A stretch of DNA of 64,000 bases. Source: Candidatus Cloacimonadota bacterium (lineage in GTDB: Bacteria; Cloacimonadota; Cloacimonadia; Cloacimonadales; Cloacimonadaceae). The stretch covers positions 1-64,000 of the forward strand of contig JALOBM010000004.1 of NCBI GenBank assembly GCA_023228285.1, in the 5' to 3' direction. The translations under genes and the position numbers were made by a program. A model generated the notes under the pieces. The model saw nothing but the letters and a program-made list of their open reading frames with translations, was not told the DNA's origin and did no database searches. Shown one piece after another: positions 27,890-36,612 of this stretch (its first letter is position 1; each line of letters opens with the position of its first letter).

Positions 27890-29134
27890 TTGGACAAGAA
27901 TAAAAACTTGAGCTGTTCCTTTTGCGGGCGCAGTGAAGATGATGTGAAAAACCTTATTCGTGGCATTGCCGGTAATATCTGCGATGAATGCATCGAGATG
28001 TGCCATACCATCGTAAATGCCAATACTCAGGATAAGGAAATGGAAGACTTCCAAATGCCGTTACCCAGCCAGATTAAAGGCTATCTGGATCAATACGTGA
28101 TCGGCCAGGATAACGCCAAAGAAATCATCGCCGTAGCGGTCTATAATCACTACAAGCGAATTTTCCGCCAGACCGATAAGGATGAGATCGAATTGGAGAA
28201 GAGCAATATCCTCATGATCGGTCCCACCGGCAGCGGAAAGACACTCATCGCTCAGACGCTTGCCCGCTTTTTGAAGGTTCCTTTTGCCATTAGCGACGCA
28301 ACCACTCTTACTGAAGCTGGATATGTGGGTGAAGACGTGGAGAACATATTGGTGCGCTTGCTGCAAAATGCAGATTATGACGTTGAACGTGCCGAAAGAG
28401 GTATCGTTTACATTGATGAGATCGACAAAATCTCCCGTAAAAGCGAGACTCCGTCGATTACCAGAGATGTATCCGGTGAAGGCGTACAACAAGCGCTTTT
28501 GAAGATTCTGGAAGGTACCAAGGTGAATGTACCGCCCAAAGGCGGACGTAAACACCCGCAACAGGAATTTATCGAGATCGATACTAAAAACATCCTTTTC
28601 ATTGCTGGTGGTGCTTTCTTCGGCTTGGAAAAGATCATCAAAGAACGTACTGATAAAAAAGCTATCGGCTTCGATGTGGACTTGGGTATCAAGCAGGATG
28701 AGACAAACATCTTTGACCTCACAGGTCCTCAGGATCTGCTTCGTTATGGGCTTATCCCGGAGCTTATCGGGCGCATGCCGGTGATCTGCACTCTACATGA
28801 ACTTAGTGAAGAGGCTCTGATTGATATCCTCACCGAGCCCAAAAATGCCATCTGCAAGCAATATGTAAAGCTGTTTGAGATGGATGGGGTGCAATTGGGA
28901 TTTGATACCGAAGCCCTGAAAGAAATCGCTCGCATTGCGTTATCCCAAAAAACCGGAGCCAGAGGACTGCGCTCAATCATGGAACGCTTTATGCTGAGAA
29001 TTATGTACAGCATCCCGGATCGTGCCGATATCCAGACCTGCCGCATCACTAAAGAAGTTGTATTGGATAAAGGCGATCCAGTATACACCTTTATAAAACC
29101 GGTTCGCTCCAAAACAAAGGCGGTAGCCGAATAA
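27890..29134 (+). CDS. clpX: ATP-dependent Clp protease ATPase subunit
   Basis: 414 aa AAA+ unfoldase. The zinc-binding N-domain is [10 protein letters not shown]...CDECI, Walker A is GPTGSGKT, Walker B is VYIDEIDKI, and the pore/IGF-type region is intact. It starts at TTG with AGGAG upstream. It delivers substrates to ClpP. Confidence 0.97.
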   Translation: MDKNKNLSCSFCGRSEDDVKNLIRGIAGNICDECIEMCHTIVNANTQDKEMEDFQMPLPSQIKGYLDQYVIGQDNAKEIIAVAVYNHYKRIFRQTDKDEIELEKSNILMIGPTGSGKTLIAQTLARFLKVPFAISDATTLTEAGYVGEDVENILVRLLQNADYDVERAERGIVYIDEIDKISRKSETPSITRDVSGEGVQQALLKILEGTKVNVPPKGGRKHPQQEFIEIDTKNILFIAGGAFFGLEKIIKERTDKKAIGFDVDLGIKQDETNIFDLTGPQDLLRYGLIPELIGRMPVICTLHELSEEALIDILTEPKNAICKQYVKLFEMDGVQLGFDTEALKEIARIALSQKTGARGLRSIMERFMLRIMYSIPDRADIQTCRITKEVVLDKGDPVYTFIKPVRSKTKAVAE

Positions 29135-29146
29135 GAGTAGCGTGAG

Positions 29147-29293
29147 ATGCAGAGAGTCTCCAGAATAATTGTGGCGCTGATGATGCTAGTCATTAGCGCC
29201 TGTTTACATGAACCAGAATTGGAGATACAAAAACAGCGACATATTCTTTATAACTGCCCAACATATAATTCTGGATCAGTCCAAAGCTTATAG
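29147..29293 (+). pseudogene. Lipoprotein signal-peptide stub
   Basis: 48 codons. It starts with MQRVSRI, a hydrophobic core, then LVISAC, a lipobox with Cys19, followed by 29 polar residues and TAG. It looks like the front of a lipoprotein gene cut short; a very small lipoprotein is the alternative. It starts 12 bases after clpX. Confidence 0.4.
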
Positions 29294-29523
29294 TTTTCTC
29301 GGCCAAACCAGCTGATGTCGTAGCTCCTCAGTCTTCAAATCCAGAACTGGAACGGGTATCGTCTACCACCAGCATCCAAAGCTTACTTGAATTGTTGAAA
29401 TATCTCCACTTGTCTCAATTACATTTCTTCTGTTATTGATTAATCTTCTTGACATCAAAAGCGGGAGTATGAGTTATTCTACTTTACAGAATAAGGTTCG
29501 TACCTATGAACTGGGAGGTTCAC

Positions 29524-30099
29524 ATGAGAAAGTATCACAGAATTATATGTTACTTTGTAGTGATTCTATGTTGCTTTCTTGGTCCTCAGACTGGCCTGGC
29601 ACGAGCGAATGTTGCTAGAGGAAAGCAGTAGTCACTTACTATCATAGATTTTATCAGCAAGGAAGTTAAAGGCATGAATGCGGATGGGATTGGTGATAAA
29701 ATGGAGCAAATCTTTAGCTCCGGGCTTTACTCTGATGAGCGCAACTCCGGTTATTGTACACTTTCTGCCAATCGCGGGCTGGAAATGGATCTACCTTCAG
29801 CTCACTACCAATATAAGCTTAGAAAGATAAGAGTATATTACGAGAAGAGCCATCCCAAAATGAGCCTGAGTGCGGAATTGAGGATTCAATACAGTTCAGG
29901 ATCCACATACAATCTACCGCTGAAGATACAATGCCCCGTTACCGGTATCGCAGATTTCTTCCCCGGTTATAATGACAAGGAGTTCTCAGCTTCGGGATAT
30001 TATTTTGAGCTAAAACCAAAGCAGTCATTGGGCTTGTTCAATTTTGGAGCAAAGGACTATCTTTGCCTGCAGCAGGTTGAACTATTTTGGGAGAATTAA
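29524..30099 (+). pseudogene. Secreted protein gene interrupted by one in-frame TAG
   Basis: An ATG at 29524, preceded by GGGAGG at ideal spacing, opens a clear signal peptide (Arg-Lys, then a hydrophobic stretch ending LARA near residue 29). Codon 36 (29629-29631) is TAG. The same frame then continues without stops to 30099 and encodes a beta-rich mature domain of about 155 residues (for example KLRKIRVYYEKSHPK and YYFELKPKQSLGLF). The downstream part could be started at ATG 29674 but would then lack a signal. I do not recognise the domain. A recent nonsense mutation, amber readthrough or a sequence error are all possible. Confidence 0.65.
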
Positions 30100-30236
30100 G
30101 CTTCCAGCATGTAGCAACTGCTCTGAGATCAGTTTACTAAATAGCTCATCAAATCTTGCAAGGAATTTGCTGGACATAAGCTGCACTACCCAAAAAATGA
30201 CTCATAGAACTAAGAATACTGAATATGGAGTTTATG

Positions 30237-31463
30237 ATGAAGCAAGAGATTGTGATCCCACGTAGAGAGAAGCTATTGGATTCGCTGAAGGAGTTTGATT
30301 CCGTAATCCTCTTTGCCGAGCGTGAAGCAAAACTGGAGAAGTATAAACAAGATAACAATTTCCTTTACCTTACCGGACTTGAAATCCCCAATGCCATCTA
30401 TTTTGGGCTGAAGACAGGAAATGGCAACAGGGAATGTCTTTTTATCCAACGCAACGATCCCGATCGCATTGTCTGGGAAGGTAAAAAGATGGAGAAAGAT
30501 GAAGCTGCGGAGATTAGTGGCATCCGGAATGTAATGTATTTAGACGAGTTTGAGTGTTTTTTGTCGGATTATTGTCCGGTTATCTATCGCATCTATTCGA
30601 ACATTGGCCAGCAAGTGCTAAATGCTCCTCTTTCTTATGCAATGTTCCGTCTGCAACCGGTTCGGGAACGTTATCCCCAGATCGCCATTCAGTGCATCAC
30701 GGAAGTCATGATGCCGCTGCGCAAAGTTAAAAGTGATTGGGAGGTAGTGCAGCTCCAACGGGCTATAGACATTACCGGCAAAGGTATTATAGACATCCTG
30801 GAGTCCGCTCAGGCCGGTATGATGGAGTATGAACTTGAAGCAATTCTGTTTTACCGTATTCAACGCAGCGGCTTGAAAAGCTGGGGATTTGCTCCTATTA
30901 TCGCGTCGGGAATAAATGCCACCACCTTGCATTACGAAAAGAATGAATGTCAGATAGGTCCCAATGATCTGGTCTTGATGGATGTAGGCGCTTCATACAT
31001 GAACTATTCGGCAGATATCAGTCGTACATTTCCCATTAGCGGAACATTCACCGAACGCCAGAAACAAGTTTACAGCGCTGTCTTACGCGTGCAAAAGGAA
31101 ATCATCATGATGATTGCCCCAGGGGTGAAGCTCAGTAATTTGCAGATGAAGACCCGCGATTTGATTGCCCATGAACTGATTGAGCTTGGCCTCATCGAAG
31201 AAGCCAAAGATGTTACAAAGTATTATATGCACGGCGTAAGTCACTTCCTGGGTATGGATACTCACGATGTCGGTGGCAGAGAGGCAGTTTTAGAGCCAGG
31301 CAATGTGATTACTGTAGAACCGGGAATATACATACCGGAAGAAGTTATCGGGGTACGTATTGAAGACGATGTGCTGGTTACTCAGGCAGGCTATTGTGTA
31401 CTTAGCCAAAATATCCCCAAGGAGATCGATGAACTGGAAGAGATCATGAAGGCCAAACAATGA
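30237..31463 (+). CDS. pepP: Xaa-Pro aminopeptidase (M24B family)
   Basis: 408 aa metallopeptidase removing N-terminal residues that precede proline. Metal ligands are visible in order: [18 protein letters not shown] (two Asp), [12 protein letters not shown] (His), TVEPGIYI (Glu) and [10 protein letters not shown] (Glu). The N-terminal AMP_N domain covers about 1-170. The start is taken at 30237 because GGAG lies 6 bases upstream; ATGs at 30225 and 30234 are alternatives. Its stop overlaps the start of coaD (ATGA). Confidence 0.9.
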   Translation: MKQEIVIPRREKLLDSLKEFDSVILFAEREAKLEKYKQDNNFLYLTGLEIPNAIYFGLKTGNGNRECLFIQRNDPDRIVWEGKKMEKDEAAEISGIRNVMYLDEFECFLSDYCPVIYRIYSNIGQQVLNAPLSYAMFRLQPVRERYPQIAIQCITEVMMPLRKVKSDWEVVQLQRAIDITGKGIIDILESAQAGMMEYELEAILFYRIQRSGLKSWGFAPIIASGINATTLHYEKNECQIGPNDLVLMDVGASYMNYSADISRTFPISGTFTERQKQVYSAVLRVQKEIIMMIAPGVKLSNLQMKTRDLIAHELIELGLIEEAKDVTKYYMHGVSHFLGMDTHDVGGREAVLEPGNVITVEPGIYIPEEVIGVRIEDDVLVTQAGYCVLSQNIPKEIDELEEIMKAKQ

Positions 31464-31933
31464 AGGCGATTTATCCCGGGACTTTTGATCCCATTACTTT
31501 GGGTCATCTGAACATATTGGAAAAGGCTTCCCGTATGTTCGACGAAGTTATTCTAGCTGTTGCGGACTACACTGCCAAGCAGAATTACTTTAGTCTGGAA
31601 GAGCGTGTGGAGCTTTGTACACAATCCAGCGCGCATCTTTCGAACGTAAAGGTACTCAATTTCTCTGGATTGGTTGTGGATTTTACGCATTCACAGAATA
31701 GTAGAATAATGATCCGAGGTCTTCGTGCCGTTTCAGACTTTGAATATGAGCTTTCGCTGGCCCTTACGAACACGAAGTTGAAACCGGAGATTGAGACCAT
31801 CTTCCTGGTACCAAGCTTACGATACATGTATCTTTCATCTTCCATGATCCGTCAATTGGCAGAATTGGGTGCTGATCTTCATGACTTCGTGCCCCCAGCT
31901 GTGAATCTGGCACTAAAATCCAAATTTAACTAG
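31460..31933 (+). CDS. coaD: Phosphopantetheine adenylyltransferase
   Basis: 157 aa, the penultimate step of coenzyme A synthesis. It has YPGTFDPITLGHLNI (TxGH nucleotidyl-transferase motif), RGLRAVSDFEYE and the terminal YLSSSMIRQ. Length is typical. It is translationally coupled to the peptidase gene and 11 bases before dnaB. Confidence 0.97.
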   Translation: MKAIYPGTFDPITLGHLNILEKASRMFDEVILAVADYTAKQNYFSLEERVELCTQSSAHLSNVKVLNFSGLVVDFTHSQNSRIMIRGLRAVSDFEYELSLALTNTKLKPEIETIFLVPSLRYMYLSSSMIRQLAELGADLHDFVPPAVNLALKSKFN

Positions 31934-31944
31934 AGGCATAGTGT

Positions 31945-33318
31945 ATGGCGAAAAGAAAGGACAACAGCGAACCAAGCAGCATTTCCGAGCGTAAGCTCCC
32001 TTCAGACATCAATGCCGAAGCCGCAGTGTTATCTGCCATGGTGATAGATGCTGATGTAGTTAGCAAAGGCATCGAGAAACTGCAGGAGGGATTCTTTGCC
32101 AGAACTGCACACAAGCTGATCTTCAGAACCATCTGTGAGCTTTTCAACGATGGCATCGAAGTGGACGTGCTTACACTAATCAACAGGTTGGAGCGAAACA
32201 ATCATCTGGAGAAGATTGGCGGTATCCCATATATAAATGAGATTGCAGACATTGTAGTCTCCAGTGCGAACTTCGAGTATCACCTGAACATTGTAACCGA
32301 ACAAGCCCTATTGAGACACCTTATCGTGGCATGCAATGGCATCATTGAATCTTGCTATAGCTCTGTTTCCCCTGTAAAAACAATAGTTGATGAAGCTGAG
32401 CAAGCTATCTTTTCCATTGCAGAATTGCCCCATCATCAAGGCTTTATAAAGATCGACCAAATCTCAAATGAAGTCCTGCACAATATCGACCAGATTGCTT
32501 CCACCAAATCCCCGGTTACCGGTATCGGAAGCGGTTTTGGGGATCTGGACCGGCTTACCGGAGGTTTCCGTCCCGGACAGTTCATTATCATCGCTGCCCG
32601 ACCCGCTATGGGGAAGACTTCTCTGGCTTTGAACATAGCTTCGCATGCAGCAGTAAACCTGAAAAAGAAAGTAGCGATTTTTACCATGGAAATGGCTGCG
32701 GATGAAGTAATTATGAGGATGTTCTCATCTGCCTCCGAGGTCAATATGGATAGCATGCTCAAGGGCTACGGGATGAACGAAGAGAAATTGACCCGAATCA
32801 TGCAGGCGGCGGAAGTACTGGGCACAAAACATATTTACATTGATGAATCAGGAACCAATACTCCGCTGGATATCCGAGCCAAGACCCGACGTCTTGCCGC
32901 AGAAGTGGGAGGTTTGGACCTGATAGTGATCGACTATTTGCAACTGATGGGGCTAACCAAAGACAGGGATAACCGTCAACAGGAGATTTCCGAGATATCT
33001 CGCGCAATGAAGGTACTGGCCAAAGACATGAAGATCCCCGTGATTGCTCTGTCGCAATTGAACCGAATGCTGGAAAACCGCGAAGACAAGCGTCCCCGGC
33101 TGGCGGACTTAAGAGAATCTGGAGCTATAGAGCAAGATGCCGACTTGGTGATGTTTATCTATCGCGATGAATACTACTACCCAGAGAAGACGGAAAAGCC
33201 CGGTATTGCGGAGATCATCATTGGCAAAAACCGTCATGGCTCTACCGGCTCTACTGATCTGGGTTTTGATAAGGAATATACCCTGTTCAGATCTTTGGAT
33301 CTGAGCGAAGACCGCTGA
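31945..33318 (+). CDS. dnaB: Replicative DNA helicase
   Basis: 457 aa hexameric helicase. The N-terminal DnaB domain begins with LPSDINAEAAVLSAM, a linker follows, and the RecA-like domain has Walker A ARPAMGKTSLAL and Walker B LIVIDYLQLM. The DLRESGAIEQDAD motif is present. No intein. One base separates it from the mlaE gene. Confidence 0.97.
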   Translation: MAKRKDNSEPSSISERKLPSDINAEAAVLSAMVIDADVVSKGIEKLQEGFFARTAHKLIFRTICELFNDGIEVDVLTLINRLERNNHLEKIGGIPYINEIADIVVSSANFEYHLNIVTEQALLRHLIVACNGIIESCYSSVSPVKTIVDEAEQAIFSIAELPHHQGFIKIDQISNEVLHNIDQIASTKSPVTGIGSGFGDLDRLTGGFRPGQFIIIAARPAMGKTSLALNIASHAAVNLKKKVAIFTMEMAADEVIMRMFSSASEVNMDSMLKGYGMNEEKLTRIMQAAEVLGTKHIYIDESGTNTPLDIRAKTRRLAAEVGGLDLIVIDYLQLMGLTKDRDNRQQEISEISRAMKVLAKDMKIPVIALSQLNRMLENREDKRPRLADLRESGAIEQDADLVMFIYRDEYYYPEKTEKPGIAEIIIGKNRHGSTGSTDLGFDKEYTLFRSLDLSEDR

Positions 33319-33319
33319 T

Positions 33320-34069
33320 ATGTGGGCAGATCTGTTTGCAGGGATTGGTGAGTATAGCATCTTCATTGGTCGCAGTCTGCGCGGATTAAAGGCTTTACCT
33401 AGGCGTCGCCTGGAATTCCTGATCCAGTTCAAGCGGATTGGTTACGATTCATTGTTTCTGATAATGCTTACTGCCGCTTTCACCGGTTTGGTTACTGCTC
33501 TGCAGGCAGTATATCAATCCAAAGGTTATATCCCCCTGAATCTGTTAAGTGTACTGATCGGAAAATCGACCATGGTAGAGCTTGCACCAGTGCTCACAGC
33601 TCTGGTTCTTACCGGCAAGATCGGTGCGGCTATGGCAGCGGAGATCGGCTCCATGAAGGTTAGTGAACAGATCGATGCTCTGCACAGCATGAATGTAAAT
33701 CCACACGAGTTCTTGTATATGCCACGTATTCTTGCTGGAGTGGTGACTTTTCCCTTGATCACCATATTTGCCAATGCCATCAGCATCCTCTGTGCCTGGT
33801 ACTTTTCTTTTCTCAGATATGGTCTTCATTATCATACGTTTTTTACTGGAATGAGAGCTTACTTCGAGCCCTTTGATCTATGGAGCGGCTTGTTGAAATC
33901 CATCGTATTCGGTTTCATCATCACTTCTTTGGCTTGTTTCTTTGGCGATCGTAGTTATGGAGGCGCTGAGGGTGTAGGTAGATCCACCACGCAGACAGTT
34001 GTTTACAGCTCTGTAGCGATCCTTATTATGGACTTTATTGTAGCATGGATTCTATTCGGATCGATGTAG
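33320..34069 (+). CDS. mlaE: MlaE-family ABC transporter permease
   Basis: 249 aa with five or six hydrophobic segments and the diagnostic EIGSMKVSEQIDALHSMNVNP segment of MlaE/YrbE permeases, which move phospholipids between the two membranes of diderms. The ATPase and MCE partners are not in the window, so they must be elsewhere. It overlaps the next gene by 25 bases. Confidence 0.92.
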   Translation: MWADLFAGIGEYSIFIGRSLRGLKALPRRRLEFLIQFKRIGYDSLFLIMLTAAFTGLVTALQAVYQSKGYIPLNLLSVLIGKSTMVELAPVLTALVLTGKIGAAMAAEIGSMKVSEQIDALHSMNVNPHEFLYMPRILAGVVTFPLITIFANAISILCAWYFSFLRYGLHYHTFFTGMRAYFEPFDLWSGLLKSIVFGFIITSLACFFGDRSYGGAEGVGRSTTQTVVYSSVAILIMDFIVAWILFGSM

Positions 34070-35103
34070 GTACCTTTATTCTGGCATTGTTGCTGCTTTT
34101 CCAATTTGCTTGTACGAAGGAAGAGCCCCAAGCATCCGCAGATAGTAAATCTGCGCAGTCTGGTCTCCTCAGGCTGGCTGTTACCAAAGAGTTTCGCAGT
34201 TCCGGGCTGGAAGCTACAATTATCCCCGAATTTGAGAAAGAACTCAAATGCAAGGTAGAGCTAAGACTCTACGAAAATCATGCATCGCTTGCTCAGGGTT
34301 TTATTGACGCCGCAGACAGTCTGGACGTGGTTCTGGGTATTCCTTCGGCATTCTCTGCATTTCTGGATCCGGAAGTACATTTTAGCCCCTATTTACCCAA
34401 AGCAGTGGACGAGATGAACCGGGATTGCGTGGAGGATCAAGATTATCGCCTTATTCCCTACGGCTTTTCTTACCTGGGTTTGCTCTACAATAGTGAGTTG
34501 CTTGCAGAAGCGCCAAAATCCTTCGGTGAGTTGCAGGACGATAAATACCTGAATCAGATGGCTATGGTAGATCCCTCTCACAGCGGTCCGGGCAGGGCTA
34601 TGCTGCACTGGTGTATGGCTCTTTTCGGTAAAGAAGGTTATCCTCAGATGCTGCGGGCATTACGCAAGAATGTATTTCGCAATTATTCCAGTCAGGCAGA
34701 AGCGTTGGCTGCCGTCAATAGCGGCGAATGTACCATGATGCCCGGATTGATCACTTTGGCAGCCAGGCAGAATGAGCAAATGCAAGAAACCAGCAAATTG
34801 GATTTTAAAGTCTTTAGTGAGGGAAGCTATTTGTACTCGGAGTGTATCGCAATCTTGCAAGAATCCCAAAATCCAGCCTTAGCAGGTGCTTTTGTGGATT
34901 TTATCCTCAGAGAATCTGCTCAGAAGATGATTGTGTATAAACTGGGGCTTTTCCCTGCAAATCGGAAAACACTGCTCCCCACGGCTTTTAGTCGTGTGCC
35001 GCTCTCACCCTGGCTGGTAAATTCCAGCTTGACCAATGTTCAGATCGCAGAACACACGGAAGAATGGCTGGATGACTGGGCGTTGATTTTCGGCGGTTAC
35101 TAG
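34045..35103 (+). CDS. ABC substrate-binding lipoprotein, thiamine-binding-like
   Basis: 352 aa. The signal peptide ends in LFQFAC with Cys23, a lipobox. The rest matches periplasmic binding proteins of the ThiB/iron type: VTKEFRSSGLEATIIPEFEK near the start, a PYGFSYLGLLYN hinge and a DPSHSGPGRAML ligand-loop. No permease or ATPase follows, and the upstream mlaE gene is from another transporter class, so it is an orphan binding protein. The ligand is uncertain; thiamine is the best guess. Confidence 0.75.
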   Translation: MDSIRIDVGTFILALLLLFQFACTKEEPQASADSKSAQSGLLRLAVTKEFRSSGLEATIIPEFEKELKCKVELRLYENHASLAQGFIDAADSLDVVLGIPSAFSAFLDPEVHFSPYLPKAVDEMNRDCVEDQDYRLIPYGFSYLGLLYNSELLAEAPKSFGELQDDKYLNQMAMVDPSHSGPGRAMLHWCMALFGKEGYPQMLRALRKNVFRNYSSQAEALAAVNSGECTMMPGLITLAARQNEQMQETSKLDFKVFSEGSYLYSECIAILQESQNPALAGAFVDFILRESAQKMIVYKLGLFPANRKTLLPTAFSRVPLSPWLVNSSLTNVQIAEHTEEWLDDWALIFGGY

Positions 35104-35134
35104 CCCTGTTGTCCCCCTGTTGTTCAACGTACCA

Positions 35135-35201
35135 TGAAGCAGATATCATCCCGTTATCAAGCAGTGTTCACTCGATCATGACAGCTTTATATCAGATTCA
35201 G
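35135..35201. repeat. Palindromic intergenic repeat, copy B
   Basis: Core 35142-35193 (52 bases) with GATATC, GTTATCA, AGTG and CACT arms, ending TATATC. The flank GAAGCAGATATC is shared with copy C. The central arm order AGCAGTG...CACTCGA is as in copy A and the reverse of copy C. The right TGATAAC arm is decayed here to TCATGAC. Confidence 0.85.
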
Positions 35202-35227
35202 CACCGGATAATGTATAGGGAGGGAGT

Positions 35228-35347
35228 ATGGGGCGACAGAGTGGTAAAAGTAGTTCAAACCAGGTTTACATCATCGGTTCTGGCAAAGACCTTGACGGAT
35301 TTTCAGCAGATGAAAAGCCTTGCTGGAAAGAAGGAGTAATCTTATGA
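35228..35347 (+). CDS. Possible small protein upstream of hutI
   Basis: A 39-codon frame with an SD GGGAGGGAG directly in front of its ATG and a stop that overlaps the hutI start as ATGA, the pattern of translational coupling. The product is polar (for example GKSSSNQVYIIGSGKDLDG) with one Cys and no recognised domain. It may be a real small protein, a leader peptide or chance. Confidence 0.4.
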   Translation: MGRQSGKSSSNQVYIIGSGKDLDGFSADEKPCWKEGVIL

Positions 35348-36612
35348 AAGTAGATACCATAATAATAAATGCCGGGCAAATAGCTACCATGCAAAGCGCT
35401 CACAAGGGCAAATATGGCGCAGAGATGAATGATGCCGGAATCCTGAAAAACGCAGGTATCGCAATCCACGACGGAGTGATCGTCGAGATTGGTTCCAGCG
35501 CTGAAATAGAAGCTAAATACAACTGGGATGAGGCAATAGACGCCAAGGGTTGCTTCATTAGCCCCGGTTTTGTGGATAGTCATAGCCACCCAGTGTTCGT
35601 ACACACTCGAGAAGATGAATTTGCTATGCGTCTTGCTGGAAAAAGCTACGTGGAAATAGCCTTGGCCGGAGGTGGGATTCGCAGCAGTATAGCTTCGGTA
35701 AGAGCAGCATCGGTTGATGAATTGGTGGAGCTTTCCTTACCTCGAATTAAACGTATGATTGAACTGGGTACTACGACCCTGGAGGCCAAGAGCGGTTATG
35801 GGCTGGATACCGAGAGCGAACTGAAACAATTGGAAGCGATCAAGCGTTTGAACGAGACTCTTCCCATCGATATTGTTGCGACCTTTATGGGTGCTCATGA
35901 GTATCCGGCGGAATACAAGAACGATCATGAAACCTACCTAAGGTTACTCACCGACGAGATGATCCCTGCGGTTGCAGAACAGGGAATTGCGGAGTTTTGC
36001 GATATCTTCACCGAGGCACACGTCTATAGCATCGATGAATCCCGGAGAGTAATGAGCAAAGCCAAGGCTGCTGGCATGAAATTAAAAATGCATGCGGATG
36101 AGATCGAGGCCATTGGCGGTGCAGAGCTTGCAGCGGAAATGGGCTGTATCTCCGCAGATCATCTGGGGGCTTGTTCGGATATTGGGATCAAGCTGATGAA
36201 GGAAGCCGGTGTAGTACCGGTGCTTTTACCAGCGACTCTGTTTTCGCTGAGATCAAAGACTTACGCCCGTGCCCGTGATATGATCAATAGTGGTCTACCC
36301 GTAGCTATCGCAACGGATTACAATCCGGGAAGCTGCAATTGTGATAGTATGGCTCTTACCATGAGCCTGGCATCGCTACAGATGGGAATGAGCCCCACTG
36401 AGTCCATGTGTGCGGCTACAATCAATGCCGCTTGTGCTTTGGACAGACAGGGCAGTATTGGCTCTTTGGAAGCGGGAAAACTTGCGGACATCATCATGTG
36501 GGATATTCCCGGACTGAACTTCATTCCTTACCATCTGGGCTCTTCTCACATCCTCAGAGTATTGAAAAGGGGAAAAACAGTTTTTAGCACGCAGAGATAT
36601 GGCACTAAATAG
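35344..36612 (+). CDS. hutI: Imidazolonepropionase
   Basis: 422 aa amidohydrolase of histidine degradation. Metal ligands: VDSHSHPVF (HxH), GAHEYPAEY, MHADEI and DYNPGS. The start at 35344 has AAGGAG upstream; a longer start at 35320 is not needed. Other hut genes are absent from the window, but the enzyme implies use of histidine as an amino-acid substrate. It overlaps the pseudokinase gene by 14 bases. Confidence 0.95.
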   Translation: MKVDTIIINAGQIATMQSAHKGKYGAEMNDAGILKNAGIAIHDGVIVEIGSSAEIEAKYNWDEAIDAKGCFISPGFVDSHSHPVFVHTREDEFAMRLAGKSYVEIALAGGGIRSSIASVRAASVDELVELSLPRIKRMIELGTTTLEAKSGYGLDTESELKQLEAIKRLNETLPIDIVATFMGAHEYPAEYKNDHETYLRLLTDEMIPAVAEQGIAEFCDIFTEAHVYSIDESRRVMSKAKAAGMKLKMHADEIEAIGGAELAAEMGCISADHLGACSDIGIKLMKEAGVVPVLLPATLFSLRSKTYARARDMINSGLPVAIATDYNPGSCNCDSMALTMSLASLQMGMSPTESMCAATINAACALDRQGSIGSLEAGKLADIIMWDIPGLNFIPYHLGSSHILRVLKRGKTVFSTQRYGTK

